Below the pieces are notes generated by a model. It saw only the letters and a program-made list of their open reading frames with translations. It made no database searches and had not been told where the DNA came from. A stretch of 64,000 bases of DNA, taken from the NCBI RefSeq assembly GCF_020740795.1, contig NC_067282.1, positions 152,010,858-152,074,857 on the forward strand, read 5' to 3'. This document shows, piece after piece, positions 38,601 through 47,300 of this stretch. The stretch's first letter is position 1; the number at the start of each line of letters is the position of its first letter. The position numbers and the translations under genes were made by a program. The DNA is from Apus apus. Its lineage: Eukaryota; Chordata; Aves; Apodiformes; Apodidae.

Positions 38601-41600
38601 TTCTTAGTGAAGCTGGCCTTGATCACAGGTGGACCAGGGATCTCTGATGCACTGCCAGAGCCAGCAGCTGTGAGTTTCTCAAAGGCTTTCCAGCTTCTAG
38701 AATAGCTAAGGAACAAATTTGCAGCAGAAAAAAAACCTGAAGTTTAAATCAGTGTGGAGAAGCCACCTCTGGCCTGAGAAGCATTTGAGGCTCAAGCTGC
38801 TGGAAGCTGCAGGGTACCACAGATGCATCATCACATCCTGGCCTGCTCTCACACTTCTCCACCAACATGTCACTGGAGACAGGGGAGGTCAGCTACTTTT
38901 AGGAGTAAGGGGGGTCCTCACAGTGCTCTAACAACTGATGATTTTGACCAGAAGAACCAGTTTCATAGTCAGGTAGGCTTTGAGAGCAAATGGGGCAGGG
39001 GAAACCCATAAAAGCCAGTGAGCACCAAGCAGCACTGCCAAAATTGCCAAGGAGAGAACTGGGAACTGGATTGCTTCTGCAAATCTGTCCAAAAGATGTA
39101 AAATTACTTTTGGAGACGGGTCACTTCTGGACCCCAGAGCCAGGAGTGGAAGGCAGGCTGGGACATGGTGGCCCACACTGCTTCCAGGTGGATTTCTGTA
39201 CTCCAGTCACCCACAAGTGATTTCCCTCCCTGCTCAGAGGAGGCCCAGGGGAGCTGGCATTGGCAGAAATATCAGATAAAAGGTAAGGGAGGATTCCAGC
39301 CCAGACTGGTAGGGGGAATGCCAGAAGGCAGCAGAGCCAGGTTATTAATAGGCTCAAGGCAAGGCTGCCCTTGCCCAGGCAGGAAATGGGTGTGTGTTTG
39401 CTGGAGGTGAGAGCTTGGCAGCTGGAGTGCAGTGTCACTAATTCCTTCAGGTATGTGGCATGAGTCTCCCAAACGTCATGAGAGAGGCAAGGAGGCGGTG
39501 GGGAGCAGCGGGGGTGGAGGGGACAGAGTCTGGGCCAAAACACTCTCCTGTGAGTGGCGAGACGGGCTGGGCAGCTCCAGGCAGCAAGCACAGCCACCAT
39601 CCTCACTAGAAAGAGGAAAATGCAGCCCCTTTCCCCAGAAAGGAGTAAAAACAAACACTCAGGTTGACAGATTCAGCTGCCTGCTGCATGCCTGCACTGC
39701 CCGGACGTGGTGCAGGCACCCAGCAGCAGAGCAGGCAGTGCAGGATGGCATGCAGGAGCAGGCAGGGCATCTCTTGGTACCTAGGGCCAGGCTGCGAGCC
39801 AGGAGATGCCAGAGAAGGCACTGCCCCGACAGCTCCTCTAAGGAGTTGGTTCCAGCTCCTCCAGGTTACATATCTCCAGCCACAGCAGGAGCTGGTGGTG
39901 TATCTCCAGCTGCCCAGAGCAGGGCGAGTCTCCCAAACCGTGCCCATGACTTGGCTGCTCCGCCCCACACGCTCCCCAGCAAGAGCAGGAGCACACACCT
40001 CAATACACGTCCCACCTACCATCAGCTCCTTCACACTCACAGGCCACCATGCACAGACATCCACAAGCAGCCCTCTCAGCCATCAGCCCCACCACCACCT
40101 CTGGTGCTCCCTGGGGCCGTACCACCAGCTGAAGGTCCCGGCTCCGCAGCACGGCCATGTTCTTCTCCTCACAGAGCTGCGCATAGCGCATGGCCATCAT
40201 GTAGTTCTCATCCTTCAGCCTCAGCAGCTCCAGGCTGTTGGAGTCCCACTCCTCTCTCAGCCGCTGGCAACGCTCCTGCACCTTCAGGAGCTCCTGCAGC
40301 TGCTGCTCCAGCCGGGCCTGCTCTTGCTCCAATGCCTGGTTTTTCACCTGGAGCTGGTGCTCCTTCAGCAGGTGTTCCTTCCGCTGAGCCCTCACCTTCT
40401 TCACCTCCATCATCAGGAACTGAGTTAGTCCCTCAGGGCCTTCCTCATCTGGGGGGAGACAAAGGAGAATCAGGTCCCAGGTGCTGAGAGGTGAGCAACC
40501 CAAAAAAACCAGCCTGCGGATTGGCCCAGTGCTCTGTTTTCCACCAAGAAGTGCCAAGCTCTCCTGTGGGATTTTCCCACGCCTATGGCACCACAGTTCA
40601 TCACACATGTACATTTGGCTCCTTCCTTGCCAGATCCAGAGCAAAGAGGTGTCAGTGTTCCTTGCACACTGGTAGCATAAAACAGGGGTTTACGCATGTA
40701 CATGCATGGACACCTGGCCCTTCCCACACAAGTAGCAGCTGAAGGGGGGAAGGAACACCTGCCCCTACCCAGGATCATGGAGCAGCGCTGGGCTGGCTCC
40801 CTCCCCGTCAGCCGTGTGTAGTGCTCTGGGTAGTAAAACTCTAGAGACTCCAGGAAGGCTTCATAGCCTCGCTTCCCACGGCGCCGGAGGATGTCCATCA
40901 GGTAACCTGGAAGGAGGGATAAAGAGTTAGGATGAGTTCCCTGCAAACCAAAGAGAAAAAAGAGCATAGACCAGCTTAGTGCTACAAAATACCGCCTCCG
41001 CCAGTTCTACTTCCATCTGTAGGAATGGGAATGGCTGGAGGAGGGAATGGGACAGGAATGTTTCCCTTGTGTGCACCTAAGGGGAGGCCCACAGAGGATG
41101 GGTGGGAGGGCTGGCTGCAGAGCATCTCAAGCAACAACAAAGCTGCGGTAGCACTGCAGTGGGAAGGACCAGGAGGCCACAACACCACATGCTCGTTAGC
41201 ATCCACTGCATGTCAAAACCAGGCTGTCCCCCACAAACCAGGCCCAAGTCAGTGCAAGTTTGTGCCTTCTCCCACCTGTCTGGTTGCTTTTGCAAGGGAA
41301 TCGGCATGAATTCAGCACCTCCTCCTCATCCTGCTCGTCTATCACACGGCACTGGCGCAGGTACGGGGTGAGTTTTGCCGGGTTCAGGGAGCGGGTCAGC
41401 TGGTGCCGTGCACTCTCAATCTTCTCCCAGATGGTGTCTTCTTCCTCTTCCTGCTCCGAGAGGCTGCAAGCTTGGAGAGGGGCATTCTCCAGGGCTGGGT
41501 GGATAAAAGGAAAGAGAAGGTTTGAGGACTGTCTCAGTGGTCCAGAAGCACCAGAACAGGTTGCCCAGAAGAGTTGTGGACACCCTCTCCTGGTAGTGTT

Positions 41601-43749
41601 CAAAGCCAAGTTGGATGGGGCTTGGAGCAATGTGATCTGGTGGGAGTTGTCCCTGCCTATGCATTGGGGTTGGAACTAAACGATCTTTAAGGTCTCTTCT
41701 ACCCCAAACTGTTCTGTGATTCTATGAAATCCAAGGTTTTGTGAGACTAAATCCCTGTAAAGGACCCTGGACATTTCTCCAAGAAGATGAGCTGCTGCTG
41801 GAGCCATGACCTAGCGGGTTGCAGGGGCCAGACTAGGAGGGACTGTTCCTTTGCAAGAAATGCTGAACAGAAAAGGGAAATGTGTCAATAATTTCTCACA
41901 GGTACAATCCTGAAAATCAGTCTTGCAAGTGGGACTGAGATACATCATAAGCCATTTTACATACAAATTGGCCCAGCAGGAGCTTGAGAGTCCACCTAGG
42001 GACTTAGATACGCAGAAGGCAGAAGGCAAGTGGTGCATAAGGGAGTCAGGACAGTAGGAAGTTTAGGGAAGATGTCATCTTTACAACTGAAGCATTTTTA
42101 TATTCCCCCCCACCATCACACATCTTCCCTTTTTCCCCATCCCTGAAAACAGGAAACTCTCAGGACCAAGATTTTCACAGCCTGGGACATGCTCTCTCAC
42201 AATGGGGTTGGAGAGGAGATTTCCCTAGGAATTCATTTGCCCCATGCATGCCCCAAGCATCAATGACCAATCTGAAGTTCTTGAGGACATAATTCCATGG
42301 AGCAGCTTGGCTGCAGGTACTGGTGCCCAAGGAGAATCACAGAACCTTATATTCCATGTATCTTCCACACACTGGTGTGGAGCCCTGGCAATTCCTCTGT
42401 CAACCAAATAAAGCAAGGGGAACCCCCTGAAGTCAGTGAACCAAAAATGCTTTGAGCAGTGGTGAACCTGCTGCATTAAGTCCTACAAGCTCTGACGGAA
42501 CATGCAAGGAGCTCTCTTCCAGCTGGGTATCAACTCAACCAGCATACCTATTTTCACTTGAGAAACAAAGCTGGCTTCACAGGCCAGCACAAATCCTTTC
42601 AGCTGGCAAGACAAAGCACAGCAAAGCTCTTCTGAGACCTCGAAGCCACCTCTCCTCCCCCACGTGCACCTTTACCTGCCACTGTGGTGCTGGCATCAAG
42701 TCTAGCTTTCCTACCCTAGCCACACAAACATGCCCAGGAGCTGTGTAGAGGCTCACATTGCATGAAGGCAAAGGGAAGGAAACCTTCTTCTCTTTTTTCT
42801 TTTCTTTGGGTTTTGTTTTGTTGTTGGATTTTGTTTTGTGTTTTTTTTTTTCTTTCTTTCTTGTGGTGAGAATGATATCATGCTATTTGAGACAGCCAAC
42901 TAGCACAGCAAGGAGGATGGCTGAGTGGGCTGTGAAGGAGCTAATCCTCCAAGTATAAATACAGGAGGTTCAGGGTCTGCTGGATGAAGGATAACAGGAA
43001 GAGAGAATTGTTGAATCCACAGAAGATACTCAAGTGTCCGATTTCCAGCACCAAAGGGCTTAGGAGCTTAAATACCGATACAGATCTGGATCGTCCTAGG
43101 TTGAACAAAGAAAACAGGCTGCGTTTTTTTGCAGAAACTGGTCTCTGTCATTTGGGACAAGCTCATTTGCCACAGGGACACAAGTAAGCAGAAGGAGGAC
43201 GCAACAGCAGGTCACAGAAGTTGGGCTGTTTTGAGCTCCACTCCTCGGCAGCAGATTTATGCCTTTACATTAAAGTATTTCTTAAAAAAGAAAAAGCCAA
43301 TCCGGCTATGCTGAGCAGACGGGCTCGGCAGGGAGAGGACGAAGGGGCCTGGGAGCCGGTACCCCTCCTCCCACCTGGGTTACCCCTCCTCCCAACCAGG
43401 GGGCTTAGGGGGGAGGCAGCGTCCCTCTCTCCTTTCGGCCAGCTCGAAAGCGCTCCTCGAGGAATGGCGAGCCGGCGGCCAACCCGACGGAGCTGGCTGG
43501 GAAAGAGGAGAGGCAGAGAAGCAAACACACCCCCAGAAACCAGCCCCGACAACCCGTGCAAAACCCACGCCCCCGGCCGCCGTGGGGCGATGCCGACGGG
43601 CGCGGCAGCAGCCCCCGCGGGGCAGGGGGCAGAGTGGGGCCGAGTGAGTGGGGCGGAGCGGGGCCGACCCGCCCTCGGGGGTTCCGCAAAGCCCCGAGGA
43701 GAAACGCCGGGTCCCCGCTCCCCGCCGGGGCTCGCCCCTTACCAGCCAT
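26480..43749 (-). CDS. CARD10: Caspase recruitment domain protein 10 (CARMA3 scaffold), 21 coding exons
   Basis: CARMA3 is a cytoplasmic MAGUK-type scaffold. In epithelial and other non-blood cells it recruits BCL10 and MALT1 downstream of G-protein-coupled and growth-factor receptors to activate NF-kB. Twenty-one exons join with matching phases to 3,090 bases, 1,029 residues plus stop (human about 1,032). Seen in order: acidic N-terminus; CARD about 23-111 ([33 protein letters not shown]); coiled coil about 122-450; Ser-rich linker with REEVTRRSL; PDZ-like region about 590-680 ([20 protein letters not shown]); SH3 about 695-772 ([29 protein letters not shown]); and guanylate-kinase-like region about 830-1029 ([44 protein letters not shown]). 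Every domain has a counterpart in the human protein. The start codon is in a 7-base coding segment inside a CpG island. Confidence 0.97.
26740..27793 (+). mobile_element. CR1 LINE fragment, about 1.05 kb with reverse transcriptase remnants
   Basis: Antisense in CARD10 intron 20. Interrupted frames encode CR1 reverse-transcriptase motifs ([34 protein letters not shown]). It ends in the characteristic CTTCCAACCC...TCTATTATTCT tail. Stops and frameshifts show it is dead. Confidence 0.96.
27984..28099 (-). CDS. CARD10: CARD10 coding exon 20
   Basis: A 116-base exon encoding [16 protein letters not shown] and [17 protein letters not shown]. It leaves in phase 2 at |GTAAGA. Confidence 0.96.
28742..28863 (-). 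CDS. CARD10: CARD10 coding exon 19
   Basis: A 122-base exon encoding a poorly conserved linker ending [13 protein letters not shown], which aligns with SRIRAIQESVGK. The donor |GTGCTG is weak. Confidence 0.88.
30165..30542 (+). mobile_element. CR1 LINE fragment with internal deletion
   Basis: Antisense in CARD10 intron 18. It matches CR1 from the GCATCAAAAGCAGCATGGCC region, jumps to GAGACACTGGAACAGGTTGC and ends at CCAATGATCCTATG. Confidence 0.95.
31054..31212 (-). CDS. CARD10: CARD10 coding exon 18 (guanylate-kinase-like)
   Basis: A 159-base exon encoding [32 protein letters not shown] and [10 protein letters not shown]. Confidence 0.97.
31521..31690 (-). mobile_element. CR1 LINE fragment, 3' end
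   Basis: Sense-oriented in CARD10 intron 17. It begins TAGAATCATAGAATCATTTT on the plus strand and is cut off after GGGCAGCCTGT. Confidence 0.95.
31817..31916 (-). CDS. CARD10: CARD10 coding exon 17
   Basis: A 100-base exon encoding [16 protein letters not shown] and [22 protein letters not shown] is identical to the human segment. Confidence 0.97.
32265..32334 (-). CDS. CARD10: CARD10 coding exon 16 (70-base exon)
   Basis: A small exon encoding [10 protein letters not shown] and QQRGHRNN, equivalent to AQQLLEVQEK-HRGPRSN of the human protein. The acceptor is TTTCCAG| and the donor |GTAAGC. Confidence 0.93.
32639..32879 (-). CDS. CARD10: CARD10 coding exon 15 (SH3)
   Basis: A 241-base exon encoding [25 protein letters not shown] and [20 protein letters not shown]. 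This is the SH3 domain of the family. Confidence 0.97.
33227..33350 (-). CDS. CARD10: CARD10 coding exon 14
   Basis: A 124-base exon encoding [20 protein letters not shown] and [10 protein letters not shown], the linker from PDZ to SH3. It leaves in phase 1. Confidence 0.94.
33868..34048 (-). CDS. CARD10: CARD10 coding exon 13 (PDZ-like)
   Basis: A 181-base exon encoding [31 protein letters not shown] and [10 protein letters not shown], which contains the PDZ-type groove and turn motifs. Confidence 0.96.
34540..34660 (-). CDS. CARD10: CARD10 coding exon 12 (Ser-rich linker)
   Basis: A 121-base exon encoding a poly-Ser stretch, [19 protein letters not shown] and the lead into the PDZ-like region. 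The acceptor is TCCTAG| and the donor |GTGACT. Confidence 0.92.
35327..35367 (-). CDS. CARD10: CARD10 coding exon 11 (41-base exon)
   Basis: A very small exon encoding [13 protein letters not shown] between TTGTAG| and |GTACCA. It enters in phase 2 and leaves in phase 1; both phases agree with its neighbours. Confidence 0.9.
35615..35730 (-). CDS. CARD10: CARD10 coding exon 10 (linker)
   Basis: A 116-base exon encoding [27 protein letters not shown] and CMPFK. It corresponds to the [17 protein letters not shown] segment of the human protein. Confidence 0.95.
36509..36646 (-). CDS. CARD10: CARD10 coding exon 9 (linker)
   Basis: A 138-base exon encoding [20 protein letters not shown] and a Pro/Asp/Ser-rich linker ending [23 protein letters not shown] is conserved with the human protein. 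Confidence 0.95.
36745..36939 (-). CDS. CARD10: CARD10 coding exon 8 (coiled coil)
   Basis: A 195-base exon encoding [20 protein letters not shown] and a Leu-rich tail to SRSLGK, phase 0. Confidence 0.97.
37105..37230 (-). CDS. CARD10: CARD10 coding exon 7 (coiled coil)
   Basis: A 126-base exon encoding [20 protein letters not shown] and [13 protein letters not shown]. The acceptor CCAG| lies 25 bases from the end of a CR1. Confidence 0.97.
37257..37520 (-). mobile_element. CR1 LINE fragment, 3' end, abutting a splice acceptor
   Basis: Sense-oriented in CARD10 intron 6, of which it makes up about 70%. Its tail ends 25 bases before exon 7. Confidence 0.95.
37612..37767 (-). CDS. CARD10: CARD10 coding exon 6 (coiled coil)
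   Basis: A 156-base exon encoding [19 protein letters not shown] and [14 protein letters not shown], phase 0. The following intron is only 381 bases, and most of it is a CR1. Confidence 0.97.
38129..38314 (-). CDS. CARD10: CARD10 coding exon 5 (coiled coil)
   Basis: A 186-base exon encoding [20 protein letters not shown] and [20 protein letters not shown], phase 0 on both sides. Confidence 0.97.
40123..40448 (-). CDS. CARD10: CARD10 coding exon 4 (coiled coil)
   Basis: A 326-base exon encoding [15 protein letters not shown], a Leu/Gln/Glu heptad-rich stretch, and [17 protein letters not shown] and LRSRDLQLV. The donor is |GTACGG. Its antisense strand carries the longest ORF of the window by chance. 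Confidence 0.97.
40769..40906 (-). CDS. CARD10: CARD10 coding exon 3 (CARD, second part)
   Basis: A 138-base exon encoding [31 protein letters not shown] and [10 protein letters not shown], which completes the CARD. Confidence 0.97.
41276..41494 (-). CDS. CARD10: CARD10 coding exon 2 (CARD, first part)
   Basis: A 219-base exon with the acidic run [38 protein letters not shown] and FPCKSNQT. The acceptor is CACCCAG| and the donor |GTGGGA, phase 1 on both sides. Confidence 0.96.
41535..41727 (+). mobile_element. CR1 LINE fragment, 3' end
   Basis: Antisense in CARD10 intron 1, about 40 bases from exon 2. It runs from the CAGGTTGCCCAGAAG region to CTGTGATTCTATGA. Confidence 0.94.
42780..42870. 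repeat. T/G-rich low-complexity tract
   Basis: Runs of T with TTTTG repeats, including a long T run near 42841, in CARD10 intron 1. Confidence 0.8.
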
Positions 43750-44300
43750 CCCCGCTCCGCGCTGCTCCGCGCTGCCACCGCCCGTCTCGCCGCCCCGGCA
43801 GGTGTGTCTGAAGGGCTCTCCCCACCCCGCTCCACCTTCCCTCCCTTCTCCCTCCTTCCTTCCCTCCCTCCCTCCCTCCTCCTCCAGACGGCTGGGAGGG
43901 AACCGGCAACCCCTCGGGCAAAAGCCAAGCCCAACCCTGCCCTCCCCCGGGGGTCGCGGCGACTCTCACGAGAGGGGCGAGGGTGACACGCCCTCCCCCT
44001 CCCCCCTTCCTCCGGCCTCTCTTGGTTTCTGAGACCCTCCGGCTGCTCCTCACCTGGGCGAGCCGGGAAAGGGTTTTTCTCGGCTTCTGTCCCGTCTTTC
44101 TCTCCTACTCCTCCCCCGTCCCTAGCCCCAGGCTGGAGCTGCTCTCCGGAAGGATGTGGCTCGCCAGAGACTTCTCTTCCGAAACGCACCCGGCTTCACC
44201 CCCCGAGAGACCGGCGGGGGAAGGGGGTGCCCGGCTTGGCTTCCTAGCCGCGACCCTGCCCGAGCAAGGGATAGGGTCTCTCCTGGCAGGGCACAGCCTC
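43300..44300 (-). promoter_or_regulatory. CARD10: CpG island and likely promoter/5' UTR of CARD10
   Basis: CpG-dense sequence spans the start codon and extends about 550 bases upstream, with a CCCT/CCTT pyrimidine-rich stretch at about 43847-43890. No TATA box is obvious. The transcription start cannot be fixed by reading. Confidence 0.7.
43743..43749 (-). CDS. CARD10: CARD10 coding exon 1 (start codon)
   Basis: Only ATGGCTG is coding, followed by |GTAAGG. Joined to exon 2 it reads [10 protein letters not shown]. The ATG has G at -3 and +4. This is inferred from frame, splice sites and the CpG-island position; the N-terminus is poorly conserved. Confidence 0.75.
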
Positions 44301-47300
44301 CGCAGCTCTGCCTGCAGAGAAGAGATGTATAAGAAGGTGTTTCTTTGGTCCAAGGGCTCCAGAATTGATAGCCTGGCCACTCCAGATTGTAGGGCTGTTT
44401 CTGGGAGGTCGAGGGGAGAACTTCGGGGGGGGATGGAAAGAAACCCGATCCAGGCCAAGAAGAGGCCCCCACCTCTTTCATTTTGGCCTCCTGTCCTTAG
44501 TATTACCATCTGTGGGCGGAACTGGGTGGGGAGGCACTCCCGGGGCAGTGAGTGAGTGAGCTGTACCCCAGGGCATGCAGGGGCTTGCACCAGCCGGCCT
44601 GACCAGGCACTGAGCCCCCAGGCCAGGGGCAGATGCTGAGAAGGCTTCCTCCTCCCCCTGCCCGAGTGGCCACATCAATCCCAGGAATGGATCTGTGTGT
44701 CCACACAGCATCCCAAGGAGCCCACATAGCCCTCCCTCTCCAGCCCTCCCGCACGCTCAGTTGCCCAAATCTGTGCCTACCACTGGGACTAAGAAGGATC
44801 TGGGAGAGATGGAATTGGACGTCATGGTTCAGTCCCAACATCATATGCCTTCCCCTCCAAGGCTAAGGTGTTTTTCATTTTCTAGCAACCCCATTTCGCT
44901 CTGGTTTTTCGCTTTCAGCTATGTCAAACCTCATAACTCAGTGGTCAGGGGAGACGACAGAGTGGGCTCTGTGCAAGAGATTCCCAATGTAATACCAAGC
45001 TCATAAGAAATGGGAGTTCACCTGATTCCCCCCAGCCCACAGGGTAGCCCAGAGTAGTGCTTTGCATCCCCTCAGGGCTCTAGGCACAACATAAGGAAGT
45101 CCTATGTCACTCCTGCCCCTCTCAACACATTCACAAAAAGGAGATGCCCTCAGCATCACACCACTGCAGCTTCTAGACCCCACCTTTGCATGGAAACCTT
45201 TCTCTCCTTAGATAAATGAAGAAACTGAAATGGGGGCAGTATGAAACAATCATTAGGCATGAGCACGGCCCCCTGCCCCAAAGGATTCTCACTGCACCCA
45301 AAATGAATACCTTCATTTGTTTCTCCCCCAAGGCCAATGGCAGATGCATCCCCTCTGATCCCCACAGGGTTCCTGCATCAGCAAGGTGGTTTGAAGAAAG
45401 GGAGGCTTTAGCAAGACCCTTTCCCTGTGCTATGTTCTTTTCAAGATTTAGTGCAACAACCATCTGGGAATTGATCTCATGTCTGTGCGATGCACAGAGG
45501 AAGATTTCAGGACTTCGGTGCATCACACAGATGAACAGCCTTTTTGTCACAACACGTACACAGGTATTGAGCAAGCACCAGGCACACACAGGCTCACAGG
45601 GCTTTCAGCTAACACCACCTCCTCCCACATGGCATTCGTTCCACCAGGCACTGGTCAACACCCCAAAGGTATGAATTTGCTGCTGACTCACCCTTCTGGT
45701 GAGGGGTCTCAGCTGCCACCTTCCCCTCTTTGCAAACCCAGCACGACACAGCTCCCCCTCAAAAGGTACGTGCTGACCCAGGACCACCAGCAGCAGGGTG
45801 CAGCTCTGGTCTCCAGGCCTTACCTCCAGCCAGAGGCCTCCAGCTGAGTGATCAAAAGCAAGTAGAAGCAAGGTTGCCTGCAGGGGACCCAGTCTGATTC
45901 AAGCCATGTCAATTTTTGCCTGCTAGTTATTCTCACAAACAACCCAGGTCTCTTTCTCTCTAGTGAAAAGATTTCCTGAGCAGGATATTATTTGTTGATA
46001 AAAGATAAGATCTTAACAGTCACAATAAAAGCCCCAAAACAAGGGTTGGTTTCTCATTCACCTAAAGAGATAGGACCCAAGGCTGATGCCAAGGAAACCT
46101 CTCTCTTCACCCACCCTGACCCCACAAAGAATGACTGCGGTGCTTTGTGACTCAGAATGTGCAGACATCAGACAGAGCAGGCCCCACATCAAGCACCATC
46201 AGCCACTTCTCCTCACAGATGGCCTCTGAGCTTGGTAGGAGCCAAGCAGACCACCCCTGAAGACAGGGCTGGGTGGCCAATCCCAACAGCACAGGCAGAC
46301 AGCTGCTGCAAGGAAGAATATGTTCCATTCCTCTTTTTTTGGCCAGGGTTTGGAGGCACAGAGATGAAGAGCTCACCCTTCAGAGGGAAGCTGCAGTCCT
46401 ACAAGACATCTCCACTTCGTGTGAGAGGTGCAGTCCCACCAGACTGCACATGCTCAGGGCCAGGTATTACATTTCCAAAATAGCTCTAACCGGTAGCAGC
46501 TACTTTTGTGCTGGCACACTTGAGTTCACACTAGGAATGACATTAAGATGTTTGAATGGGGTTTCTTTGTGTTGGGTTGTTGTTTTTTTTTAAAAAAGCC
46601 TTAACTGAAATAATCACATTGGTAAAACTTTCCAAGCCACACTGGCTCGCACAGGAAATCTGTGAGAGGCCAGCAAACAGCAAGCCATGCATTGTTTCCA
46701 CCACTGAGCACACGTGGCCTACAGAGCATGGCAGGCAGCTGAGTCTTCTGCAGGACTTTACAGTGTGGGTCCAACCAACTAACAGGTTGGTGGGATCCCT
46801 TGGATGCGAGTGAGCCCGTGCTGTGGGAAGCAGGGCTGGGTATGTCACAGCACTGCATTGTTTGTCCCCTCCTGGAAACAGCGTTAGGAAGGCCTGAGGT
46901 GGGGAAGGAATTCAATAAATTCCTGATTGTGTGACTAAAACACCACCAGTATAAAGCTCAAACTGCCATTACAGATGCTTTGTGAAGTCCTGTCCTGTGT
47001 TTTGGGCAATGCAGTATCTTTACAAACCTGCCCTGAAACCTCTTATGCATGCAGTGGTCATAATGTGAGCTGATCAGAACATCCTCAGTTTCTTGCTTGG
47101 TCCTTTTTTTTTTTTTCCCCAGTCTGCTCTTCCTCTTGCAGCCTGGTGAATTGCAAAGACCTACAGCTTCCAGTGAAGCCTTAGGGGGGAGGTTTGTTAA
47201 GGTCCAGGTTGGTATTCCAAGTCAGGTTGAGGGAGAAAGTTTGAAATCACCTCCTTATTAGTAACTGCCCTGCAATAACTGTTCAAACACAATTTGGTGT

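Noticed and set aside
43221-44189. Long ORFs of 196 and 269 codons on both strands around 43.2-44.2 kb
   Set aside because: They lie in the CARD10 CpG island; Arg/Gly/Pro-rich frames are expected from GC-rich sequence, and no known domain is present.
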